Below are positions 1 to 6,161 of a stretch of 7,314 nt of DNA, in pieces. Origin of the DNA: Deltaproteobacteria bacterium (GTDB lineage: Bacteria; Myxococcota; B64-G9); the NCBI GenBank assembly GCA_003647095.1, contig QMME01000199.1, positions 1 to 7,314 on the forward strand. Direction: 5' to 3'. Both the position numbers and the translations under genes were made by a program. Each line of letters starts with the position of its first letter. Position 1 is the stretch's first letter. The notes under the pieces were generated by a model. It worked only from the letters and a program-made list of their open reading frames with translations. It ran no database searches and was not told the origin of the DNA.

Positions 1-1287
1 GCAAGCTTGTTGATGGCGCTGCTGGCCGTGGTTGCCGCTGCCTGTTCCTCGTCGCCGCCGGGTCGCTGTACTACCCACCAGGACTGCAACCCCGGCTTCT
101 ACTGCCTCGATGGCATCTGCCGCGATACCATGGGCGAACCCGACGCCGGCGGGGAACCGGCCGACGGCGGAGAACCTCCGGCCGACCCCGGCGATCCCGG
201 TCCCGGCGATCCCGGTCCCGGCGATCCCGGCCCCGGCGATCCCGGCCCCGGCGACGCCGACCAGCCCGGGGACGGCGACGACGCCGGCGCCGACCACGCC
301 ACCGGCTGGACCATCACTCCGGGCCTGGGGGTGGGCCCGCTGCAGGTGAGCTCCGGCCCCGGCGATTCCGCGCATGTCCTGGGGGCGATCCGCACCACCC
401 TGGGTGAAAGCGGCCAGGCGGTGGGGCAGGCGAAGTACACCCTGTCGTTCCACTACCAGTTGCTGTGGGCCACGGGCATCGATTCGGGGGCTCCCAACCA
501 GATGTTCGACGACCAGGATCACGTCATCTCCCTGGTGATCTGGCCGGGCCTGGGGGCCAGCACAGCCGAAGGACTGGGTCCCGGTTCCACCTTTTCACAG
601 GTACGTGCCCAGGCCCGCTACGCCAATCCCGATCGTTCCGCCGTCTACCCGCCTTACGGCGAGTACCCGGGCGGCAAGATGGACTTCTTCTTCGGGCTGG
701 GGTTGTACATCGGCTACGACGCCGACGACGTGGCGGCGTTTTTCACGGTAACCCGTTCTTACCCCCAGGCTCCCAACGCCACCATCGATCCCGCCGGTGG
801 CAGCCTGCGTTTCCCCACGGCCACCGTCTATTGCGGCGACGGGTACAACAGCGGCAGCACCCAGGACGTACACCGCGGTGTCCTGGGTTCTCCCGACTGG
901 ACCTATTCCTTCGATACCACCGTGGAGACCGGCCAGTACGGACCCATCGACGTGCAGTTCTACACTGACTCCTACCGGGTGCTGGGCATGGAGTTCGTCG
1001 GCGGCGACGACGTCATCTTTACATACATCATCGACCGGCTGGTGCTGGTAATGCTCTATCCTCCCTTCTACGGCAAGACCGCCGCCGGCAACGGGCTGGG
1101 TTCGGCCCGCTCGAGCTGGGAGGCGGAGCTGGGAGCCCCGGTGCAGGAGCTGAGCGATCCCAACTACCAGGGCAAGATGTTCGTCTACCAGGCCGGCTCG
1201 CGCCAGTTCGGTATTACTTACACCAACGAGGGCGCCAGCCCGGACGACATCGCCACCCTGCTGGTGCTCAACTACCAGGCTCCGTAG
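1..1287 (+). CDS. Repeat-containing lipoprotein with Cys module and DPGPG linker (5' partial)
   Basis: No known family was recognised. The reading frame is open to the left edge. Possible starts are TTG at 7 and 10 and ATG at 13, but these leave only 10-12 hydrophobic residues with no Lys/Arg before the lipobox, so the true start is probably upstream of the window. Numbering from position 7: A-A-A-C13 is a good lipobox; C21-x5-C27-x5-C33-x4-C38 is a small disulphide module; residues about 41-98 form a Pro/Gly/Asp/Glu linker that includes DPGPG repeats; residues about 100-426 are globular. The globular part appears to hold four related segments (near 108-178, 187-253, 277-348 and 361-421). Each has a glycine-rich 'GxGxGST-x-x-x-V' start, then in most copies an LGxP-like piece, then aromatic beta-strands with an acidic turn (YDADD, VGGDD). 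This layout recalls SmpA/OmlA-like folds, but that is only a resemblance. A surface or periplasmic binding or scaffold role is inferred. The 202-bp gap and separate promoter before the next gene suggest it is not in the downstream operon. Confidence 0.8.
   Translation, partial: ASLLMALLAVVAAACSSSPPGRCTTHQDCNPGFYCLDGICRDTMGEPDAGGEPADGGEPPADPGDPGPGDPGPGDPGPGDPGPGDADQPGDGDDAGADHATGWTITPGLGVGPLQVSSGPGDSAHVLGAIRTTLGESGQAVGQAKYTLSFHYQLLWATGIDSGAPNQMFDDQDHVISLVIWPGLGASTAEGLGPGSTFSQVRAQARYANPDRSAVYPPYGEYPGGKMDFFFGLGLYIGYDADDVAAFFTVTRSYPQAPNATIDPAGGSLRFPTATVYCGDGYNSGSTQDVHRGVLGSPDWTYSFDTTVETGQYGPIDVQFYTDSYRVLGMEFVGGDDVIFTYIIDRLVLVMLYPPFYGKTAAGNGLGSARSSWEAELGAPVQELSDPNYQGKMFVYQAGSRQFGITYTNEGASPDDIATLLVLNYQAP
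193..252 (+). repeat. Four tandem 15-bp repeats encoding DPGPG
   Basis: Four head-to-tail copies of a 15-bp unit (GATCCCGGTCCCGGC, with T or C at the ninth base) start at 193, 208, 223 and 238. The unit is a multiple of three, so each copy adds Asp-Pro-Gly-Pro-Gly without shifting the frame. Copies 1-2 are identical to each other, and so are copies 3-4. Partial units flank the array (GACCCCGGC before, GACGCC after). The array encodes a flexible linker between the anchored Cys module and the globular part, and copy number could change by slippage. Confidence 0.9.
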
Positions 1288-1289
1288 GG

Positions 1290-1313
1290 TCGCCGCGCTT
1301 CCCTCGCCGCGCT
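1290..1313. repeat. Short direct repeat in intergenic region
   Basis: The 10-mer TCGCCGCGCT occurs at 1290-1299 and again at 1304-1313, a 14-bp period just after the stop codon of the first gene. An A6 run follows at 1322-1327. It forms no inverted repeat followed by a T-run, so it is not a terminator for either strand. The function is unknown, and it may simply be a chance GC-rich duplication. Confidence 0.4.
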
Positions 1314-1402
1314 GGCCGCTCGAAAAAACACTCCAGCTTCCGGCATGTCCACACGGCGGGGTAGAACCCGTGCTGCCTGTGCAGTTCCGGTGACCGGTGG
1401 TG

Positions 1403-1426
1403 CGCCTTGCCAGGCGAGTCCTTTTT
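1403..1426 (+). terminator. Weak terminator-like hairpin plus T-run
   Basis: CGCCT (1403-1407), loop TGCC, AGGCG (1412-1416), followed after five bases by T5 (1422-1426). The stem is only 5 bp and the T-run is offset, so at best it is a weak intrinsic terminator for the upstream lipoprotein gene. It overlaps the proposed -35 box of the next gene, and both readings cannot be judged by eye. Confidence 0.25.
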
Positions 1427-1436
1427 GGGCCATAAT
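1407..1436 (+). promoter_or_regulatory. Sigma70-like promoter for the 709-residue propeller gene
   Basis: TTGCCA at 1407-1412 matches the -35 consensus at 5 of 6 bases, and CATAAT at 1431-1436 matches the -10 at 5 of 6, with an 18-bp spacer. Transcription would start near 1443, leaving a leader of about 45-50 bases before the ATG at 1490. It lies in the only AT-richer patch of this intergenic region. It would drive the propeller gene and, before the transposon arrived, probably the genes behind it. Confidence 0.5.
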
Positions 1437-1456
1437 GACCGGGTAAAGCGAACCAG

Positions 1457-1475
1457 GGCCGGCTCGGGGCCGGCC
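1457..1475 (+). promoter_or_regulatory. GC hairpin in the 5' leader, next to the ribosome binding site
   Basis: GGCCGGC (1457-1463), loop TCGGG, GCCGGCC (1469-1475) is a perfect 7-bp all-GC stem. It ends one base before the Shine-Dalgarno-like GGAGAGG (1476-1482), which sits 7 bases from the ATG. The hairpin could affect leader stability or ribosome access, but no regulator or ligand can be inferred. Confidence 0.45.
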
Positions 1476-1489
1476 GGAGAGGCGAGGAC

Positions 1490-3619
1490 ATGTCATTTGT
1501 AAAAACCACTATGGTCCTGGCCGGTCTGCTGCTGGTGGCCAGCCTGAGCCATTGCCAGTGCAACGATACCACCGTCAATTGCCCCAGCGACAAGCGTTGC
1601 AGCAGCGACGACGACTGCGGCGGCGGAGTGACCTGCCAGGACGGTTGCTGCACCGGCGGGCCCCAGTGCAGCAGCGACGACGATTGCGACCAGGCCGCCG
1701 GGGAATGCTGTCGTGACAACGTCTGCACCACCGATTGCGGCTGCGACAACCCCTGCGGCCGCGACTCCGACTGCGCCGAGCTGGGAGTGTGCCTGGCCTG
1801 CGTGAACAAGTGTTGCACCAGCTTCGCCTGCGAATCGGACGACGACTGTCCCCCGGAAAACGACCTGCCCCGCTACTGCGCCGAGTTCGATCCCGAGCTG
1901 GGCTGCCGTCGCTGCGACTTCATCCGCTGCAGCAGCGATGAGGAATGCCTGGATCCCTCCTTCCCGCTCTACGTCGAGTGCACCGAGGAAGACTACCTGC
2001 CCAAGTGCAAGCAGGGCCAGTGCGTCTGTTCCCATCCCTGCGGAGCGCCCTGCACCGAGCCGCAGTACTGCTGCAAGTCGCGCCAGATGTGCGAGGACCT
2101 GCCCGATCCCTGCCCCGGGCTGGAGTGCCCGCCCTGCCAGCAGGTCAATCCCGATGCCGGCGGCACCCTGGACGACGACAACTGCGTTATCACCGGGGCC
2201 GATTGCACCTGCGTGCCCCTGCCGCCGCTGGAGCCGGCTTTTGCCGGACAGCACTCGGCCCTGGCCCTGAACCGGGACGGTATCCCGGTGTTGTCGGGCT
2301 ACTACGGTCAGCCCTACGGCGACCTCATCTTCGGGGTGGCCGACTCCGCGGCGGCCGGCGCCGCGGTGACCTGGGAGTTCGTCGACGGTGTGCCTGCAGA
2401 CGCTCCCTGCCCCGGTGCCGCCGACGGTCCCCGCGGCGGCATCGCCGAGCCGGGCGACGACGTCGGCTGGGATACCGACATCGTGATCGATTCCGCCGGC
2501 CGGGCTCGCATCTCCTACTTCGACCGCACCAATGGAGACCTGAAGTACGCCGCCCAGCAGCCCGACGGCAGCTGGCAGGTGCATGTCGTCGACAGCGAGG
2601 GAGTCACCGGACGGTTCACCTCCATGCTTCTCGATGCCGGGGGCCGGCCGGTGATCGCCTACATGACGGTGAAGCAGGATCTCACCTCCTATCTCAAGGT
2701 GGCCCGGGCACAGAATCCCAGCCCCGCCAGCGCCGGCGACTGGCAGATAACCATTGCCGATGCCTCCCCGGTGCCCTGCGAGCCTGCCGATTGCGCTGCC
2801 GGCGAGGTTTGCCTGGCCGACAGCGGCAGTTGCGTGGTCCCGGACGATCCGGCCGACTGCGACGGTGGCAACGGCTGCCCCGACGGCGAGGCGTGCGTGG
2901 GAGGCCAGTGCCTGGCCGAGGGTACGGAAGCCGCGGTGGAAGACCTGCCCCTGGGAGTGGGGCTGTTTGCCAGCCTGGGTTTGTTCGCGGATGGCAGCCC
3001 GGTGGTGGCCTACTACGATTCGCTGCGCGGCAACCTGATGATAGTTTGGTGGAACCCAGGTGCCGACGACTTCGATGCCCCGGTCATCCTGGCAGGCGAG
3101 GACGATGCCGGCAACGATACCGGTAACCTGGGTATCGATGTAACCATGGCGGTGACCCTGCCCGACAACACCGTCCACCTGGCCTACCAGGACGCCGACT
3201 TGGGGGATCTCTACTACCAGACCTTCCCGGGCCGACAGCCGGCCAGCGCCACCGTGGAACTGGTCGACGCGGGCGCCCGCGATGCCAACGGCGATCCCAC
3301 CGATCCGGCCAGCGCCGTTGGAGACCTGCACTGGGTGGGCAACTTCGCCGCCCTGGCGGTGGATGACGGCGGGCAGGTGCGCCTGGCCTACCAGGATGGC
3401 ACCTCGCTGGATCTCGACTACGCCATACGCAACTCCGCCGGGGTATGGACGGTGGAGATCCTGGCCCGCAAGCTGGCCGGAGACGCCTTCGAGGGGGCCT
3501 ACGGGTTCTTCGTCGATCAGGTCATGAACGCCGCCGGAGATCTCGCCCACGTGAGCAACTTCAAGCACAACCTGCGCACCGATCCCTGGAGTTCCCAGAT
3601 AGACCTGCGGGTACACTAG
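1490..3619 (+). CDS. Secreted Cys-rich protein with putative seven-bladed beta-propeller
   Basis: No named family was recognised. ATG at 1490 is preceded by GGAGAGG at 7 bases. Residues 1-21 form a signal sequence (K5, then a hydrophobic core). L-S-H-C22 resembles a lipobox, but His at -1 is atypical, so lipidation is uncertain. Residues 22-241 hold about 43 cysteines with recurring C-x-S-D-[DE]-[DE]-C units (37-43, 60-66, 114-120, 147-153; variant at 89-95) and CC pairs, suggesting a disulphide-knotted stalk. From about 255 to 709, seven repeats of the form 'x-L-x-x-D-x-x-G-x-P-x-x-A-Y-x-D...G-x-L-x-Y' (near 255, 327, 374, 490, 548, 616, 670) suggest a seven-bladed propeller. Eight further cysteines (430-474) form a Cys module inserted between blades 3 and 4. 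No catalytic residues stand out; an extracytoplasmic binding or display role is inferred. The gene behind the transposon is a shorter relative. The stop TAG (3617-3619) abuts the element and is intact. Confidence 0.85.
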   Translation: MSFVKTTMVLAGLLLVASLSHCQCNDTTVNCPSDKRCSSDDDCGGGVTCQDGCCTGGPQCSSDDDCDQAAGECCRDNVCTTDCGCDNPCGRDSDCAELGVCLACVNKCCTSFACESDDDCPPENDLPRYCAEFDPELGCRRCDFIRCSSDEECLDPSFPLYVECTEEDYLPKCKQGQCVCSHPCGAPCTEPQYCCKSRQMCEDLPDPCPGLECPPCQQVNPDAGGTLDDDNCVITGADCTCVPLPPLEPAFAGQHSALALNRDGIPVLSGYYGQPYGDLIFGVADSAAAGAAVTWEFVDGVPADAPCPGAADGPRGGIAEPGDDVGWDTDIVIDSAGRARISYFDRTNGDLKYAAQQPDGSWQVHVVDSEGVTGRFTSMLLDAGGRPVIAYMTVKQDLTSYLKVARAQNPSPASAGDWQITIADASPVPCEPADCAAGEVCLADSGSCVVPDDPADCDGGNGCPDGEACVGGQCLAEGTEAAVEDLPLGVGLFASLGLFADGSPVVAYYDSLRGNLMIVWWNPGADDFDAPVILAGEDDAGNDTGNLGIDVTMAVTLPDNTVHLAYQDADLGDLYYQTFPGRQPASATVELVDAGARDANGDPTDPASAVGDLHWVGNFAALAVDDGGQVRLAYQDGTSLDLDYAIRNSAGVWTVEILARKLAGDAFEGAYGFFVDQVMNAAGDLAHVSNFKHNLRTDPWSSQIDLRVH

Positions 3620-3641
3620 GGGACGGTTATCACAAAGTTAC
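3620..3641 (+). repeat. Terminal inverted repeat, left copy
   Basis: This begins GGGACGGTTATCAC and ends AAGTTAC. It is the exact reverse complement of 4839-4860 over 22 bases, with no match beyond. It contains the transposase stop codon (TAA on the minus strand, 3638-3640), so coding sequence runs into the element end. Confidence 0.9.
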
Positions 3642-4795
3642 AAATTCTCCCCGTCGGTTTCGCCTGCCCGGTCATCGGATAGACGTTCATCAACTTCCCG
3701 TAGCCTTTGTAAAAGAAGCGACCGTGTTGCCCTGGGGTTGTGGTTGCCTGTTTGCTTTCTTTCCTTCTCCAGGTTTCGAATCAGACGCCTTCTGATTCCC
3801 CTGACGACTTTCTCGATTACACCGGCTTCTTTCTGTGTCACACCCTCTATTCTCATCCGTCGCAACATCTGGCATATGGCATTCGCTCGAAGGCCGAATA
3901 AATCGGCAACCGGCATCTGGGGTCGGCCCAATCGTTCGCACCATACCCATGCCACCAGCTTCCTTCCCCGAGTTGCCTGGGCAATTCTCGACCTGCCCAG
4001 CAGAAGACTACGTTCTATACCTGTCTCCTCGCACACCGCACGCAGTACATCAGCCACTCCGATGGATGCATGATAGAACTGCGCCGAGTCCTCGTTGGCC
4101 CTCTCCTGTTCCCCGAAAGCCCGAAGCACGAATTCATCCGGCCCCAGAACCGGATAGCTAATCTCGACAGGTCCCTTGATAAGTTCGCGGATATGCGCAG
4201 CCATTTTCCTTGATACCTGCCCGGAAAATTCGGGACGCCTGGGTTCCTGACGATGCCCATCAACATGCCTTGCGAAGATCTTCCTCGCGTGCTTTACGTC
4301 ATCTGCCAATCGCAGCAGTACCGGCTTGTAATCCAACCACTCGGGGGGATCTTCCAAACCAATATAGGCTCTATGACTCGACCATGAACACTCCGCAGCC
4401 CTCGATACGACTCCGGCACGCACAGGGTTGTTGTGTACATAGCGAACAAGTTCAAGCGCATAGGTGTCCGAATCGCACAGGACGCTGTGGGGACGGTCGG
4501 CCATCACCGTTCCGATGCGCTTTTTCTTCTTGTTGAGCCAGTTGGCCCAACCAACGTTAACCGAACGTGTGAATGAACCAAGGGTGCGGTTGCCTAGTTG
4601 CAGTACCAGGTGAACATGCGAAGACATGAGGCAATATGCAATCAACCTTGCATCTGTTCGCGCCAGTCCAGTTTTTAGGCACTGCAGATAACGATCCCGT
4701 GCTCCCTCCACGTCCATGAGGTACTCATGGTTGTGAAAACGGCTGATCACGTGGAAAAGCCCGCCGGTAACGTGGGGTCGTGCATATCTGGGCAT
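3638..4795 (-). CDS. REP-associated (IS200-like Y1/HUH) tyrosine transposase
   Basis: A 385-residue single-strand DNA transposase. ATG at 4795 gives the family-typical start MPRYARPHVTGGLFHVI; an upstream in-frame TTG at 4834 would add 13 atypical residues beside the terminal repeat and is not preferred. Numbering from that ATG, H60-V-H62 within 'CLMSSHVHLVL' is the HUH metal-binding pair, and Y119 in 'LVRYVHNNPVRAG' is the expected nucleophilic tyrosine. 'CSWSSHRAYIG' (about 136-146) is another family-typical block. Residues about 245-317 ('VCEETGIERSLLLGRSR...', then 'VADLFGLRANAICQML') look like the DnaA-C/helix-turn-helix type domain often appended to these proteins. The C-terminus is basic and charged. 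The key residues are present and the frame is unbroken, so it could be active. By family precedent it nicks and joins DNA at the repeats flanking its own gene. It is antisense to its neighbours and unrelated to their function. Confidence 0.92.
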   Translation of the reverse strand: MPRYARPHVTGGLFHVISRFHNHEYLMDVEGARDRYLQCLKTGLARTDARLIAYCLMSSHVHLVLQLGNRTLGSFTRSVNVGWANWLNKKKKRIGTVMADRPHSVLCDSDTYALELVRYVHNNPVRAGVVSRAAECSWSSHRAYIGLEDPPEWLDYKPVLLRLADDVKHARKIFARHVDGHRQEPRRPEFSGQVSRKMAAHIRELIKGPVEISYPVLGPDEFVLRAFGEQERANEDSAQFYHASIGVADVLRAVCEETGIERSLLLGRSRIAQATRGRKLVAWVWCERLGRPQMPVADLFGLRANAICQMLRRMRIEGVTQKEAGVIEKVVRGIRRRLIRNLEKERKQTGNHNPRATRSLLLQRLREVDERLSDDRAGETDGENL

Positions 4796-4838
4796 ACGCA
4801 AGAAGAACCACAAATCCGATGCCGAGGTCAACAAGTTA

Positions 4839-4860
4839 GTAACTTTGTGATAACCGTCCC
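4839..4860 (-). repeat. Terminal inverted repeat, right copy
   Basis: This is the exact reverse complement of 3620-3641, lying 43 bases upstream of the transposase ATG. On the plus strand it reads GTAACTTTGTGATAAC... and ends in CCC at 4860. The next base breaks the symmetry. Confidence 0.9.
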
Positions 4861-4883
4861 GGTATGGTACCGTTGTCGGGGAA

Positions 4884-4892
4884 GGAAGGGAG
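4884..4892 (+). promoter_or_regulatory. Ribosome binding site that fixes a TTG start
   Basis: The purine-rich GGAAGGGAG ends 9 bases before TTG at 4902. An in-frame TAG at 4899-4901 immediately precedes that TTG, so no earlier start is possible in this frame. The next in-frame candidates would lose the signal peptide, which supports TTG as the start. Confidence 0.65.
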
Positions 4893-4901
4893 TTCGGTTA
4901 G

Positions 4902-6161
4902 TTGAGCCGAGGTATCGTCGCAATCCTGCTGCTGCTGTCGTTGCCGAGCATCGGCTGCCAGGGGGAGGGCCCGGGAGTGGAGTTGTGTCCGGGTGGTTGC
5001 CCCGCCGGACAGGTGTGCGATTTCTCTTCCGGCAGCTGCGTACCCACCCGTCCCGAGGGTTGTCCCCTGGACATGGGCCGCCACCTGAGCATGGCGGCGG
5101 ATAGTTCCGGAACCCTGCACCTGGCCTTCTACGACCAGTGCTTCGGAGACCTGGTGGTTGCCACCTGGCGCCAGGGACAGGAACCCGTTTGCCAGTACGT
5201 CGACGGCCAGGGCCCGGGGCCGCAGGACCCGGGAGACGACGTGGGGCTGTTTGCATCCCTGGCTCTCGACGAACTGGAAAGGCCCCGGGTGGCCTACTTC
5301 GACCGCAGCCACGGTCGCCTCAAGCTGGCCAGCTCCGGCGGGCAGGGCTGGCAGGTGATCACCGTGCCGGGAACCTGGCAGCAGGACGAGGTGGTGGGAT
5401 GGGGCTGCTCGCTGGTGCTCGACGAGCAAGGCCAGCCGCACATCGCCTACCTGAACCTGTCCAGCGGTCTGCCCGAGATAAGCCGCCGGCGCCCCGACGG
5501 GAGCTGGACCAGCGAGGTGGTGCAGCTGGAGCCGGTGGCGGAGCCGGGTGACTGGCAACAGCCGGACGACAACGTTCGTCCCCTGCAGCTGTTGCTCGAC
5601 CGGCGACAGGTCGAGTGGCTGGCATTCTGGGACCCCCGCGACGGCGGCATCAAGGTGGCCAGCCGCCAGCAGCCGGGCTGGGCGGTGGTGCAGGTGGCCT
5701 CAGGACAGGAACGAGCCACCTGGGTGACCGCGGCGCTGGACGAGTCCAGCAACCTGGCCCTGGCATACCATGATCGCCGGCGTGGCCGCTTGCTCTACGC
5801 GGCCAACAACGGCGGGCAACTGCAGCAGGCGGTGGCGGCCGGCGACGCGGCAGGTGGCAGCAGCGGCGCCCATTGCCGGTTGCTGTTTGCCGCCGATGGT
5901 TTGCCCCGCATCTTCTACCTTGATGGCCGCAGCGCCGACCTGGCCATGGTGGCCGGCCTGCCGGCGGGAGGGTTCGATACTCCGCGCAGCCTGGTAGCCG
6001 CGGGCACGGTCGGCTTCTTCACCGGGGCGGTACCCAGAGACGGCATGATCGACGTGGTCACGGTACGCTTCGACTGGCAACAGGACGGTTCCCTGGCCGG
6101 CCAGTTGCTCAGGCTGCAAGTCGCCGGCGGCACCAGCCGCCTGGGGGGAGGGCGGCCATGA
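4902..6161 (+). CDS. Putative lipoprotein with seven propeller-like repeats (short relative of the 1490-3619 product)
   Basis: 419 residues, not assigned to a named family. TTG start (see the ribosome binding site entry). Residues 1-18 form a signal sequence with R3 and a leucine core; S-I-G-C19 is a non-canonical but plausible lipobox. C29-x3-C33-x5-C39-x6-C46...C54 is a small Cys module that resembles residues 430-457 of the 709-residue protein. Seven repeats follow, near 60, 114, 166, 226, 271, 324 and 369, with the pattern 'x-L-x-L-D-x-x-x-x-P-x-x-A-Y-x-D...G-x-L-x-x-A'; seven suggests a complete propeller ring. The PGDDVG motif (110-115) recurs at 321-326 of the other protein, and VGLFASL (114-120) recurs at 490-496. 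No active site is evident; an envelope-anchored binding role is inferred. The stop overlaps the next gene's start (ATGA at 6158-6161), which implies translational coupling. Its former promoter was probably that of the upstream gene, now separated by the transposon. Confidence 0.85.
   Translation: MSRGIVAILLLLSLPSIGCQGEGPGVELCPGGCPAGQVCDFSSGSCVPTRPEGCPLDMGRHLSMAADSSGTLHLAFYDQCFGDLVVATWRQGQEPVCQYVDGQGPGPQDPGDDVGLFASLALDELERPRVAYFDRSHGRLKLASSGGQGWQVITVPGTWQQDEVVGWGCSLVLDEQGQPHIAYLNLSSGLPEISRRRPDGSWTSEVVQLEPVAEPGDWQQPDDNVRPLQLLLDRRQVEWLAFWDPRDGGIKVASRQQPGWAVVQVASGQERATWVTAALDESSNLALAYHDRRRGRLLYAANNGGQLQQAVAAGDAAGGSSGAHCRLLFAADGLPRIFYLDGRSADLAMVAGLPAGGFDTPRSLVAAGTVGFFTGAVPRDGMIDVVTVRFDWQQDGSLAGQLLRLQVAGGTSRLGGGRP

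Larger units (their letters stand above)
3620..4860. mobile_element. 1241-bp REP-associated/Y1 transposase element with perfect terminal inverted repeats
   Basis: The unit is bounded by 22-bp perfect inverted repeats (3620-3641 and 4839-4860) and contains a single minus-strand HUH/Y1 transposase gene that nearly fills it. Its base composition is visibly less GC-rich than the flanks. The junctions fall immediately after the stop codon of the upstream propeller gene and about 41 bp before the start of the second one. No target-site duplication is evident (left flank ...ACACTAG, right flank GGTATGG...), which agrees with the known Y1 mechanism. The exact ends are inferred from where the repeat stops matching. 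Confidence 0.8.

Noticed and set aside
1288..1330. A terminator after the first gene using the GC repeats and A6 run
   Set aside because: The repeats are direct, not inverted, and the run is A on the plus strand; neither strand gives a stem followed by T's.
595..1818. A 407-codon minus-strand open frame crossing the first intergenic region
   Set aside because: Low-complexity translation, antisense to two clear plus-strand genes, no ribosome site or domain seen.
1945..3126. A 393-codon plus-strand frame inside the large propeller gene
   Set aside because: An Arg/Leu/Pro-rich shadow frame with no recognisable domain, wholly inside a supported gene.
1493..3616. A 707-codon open frame antisense to the large propeller gene
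   Set aside because: It lies in the codon-aligned antisense frame, where stops arise only from sense TTA, CTA and TCA codons, which this GC-rich gene avoids. The sense product has a signal sequence and domains; the antisense translation has none.
4826..4854. A possible outward promoter in the right end of the mobile element (extended -10-like TGTGATAAC)
   Set aside because: Only 4 of 6 bases match the -10 and the -35 region (GGTCAA) is poor; too weak to annotate, though it would explain expression of the downstream genes.
3610..4871. A target-site duplication around the mobile element
   Set aside because: The flanks share only scattered GGTA-like bases with no abutting direct repeat, and Y1 transposases are not expected to make one.
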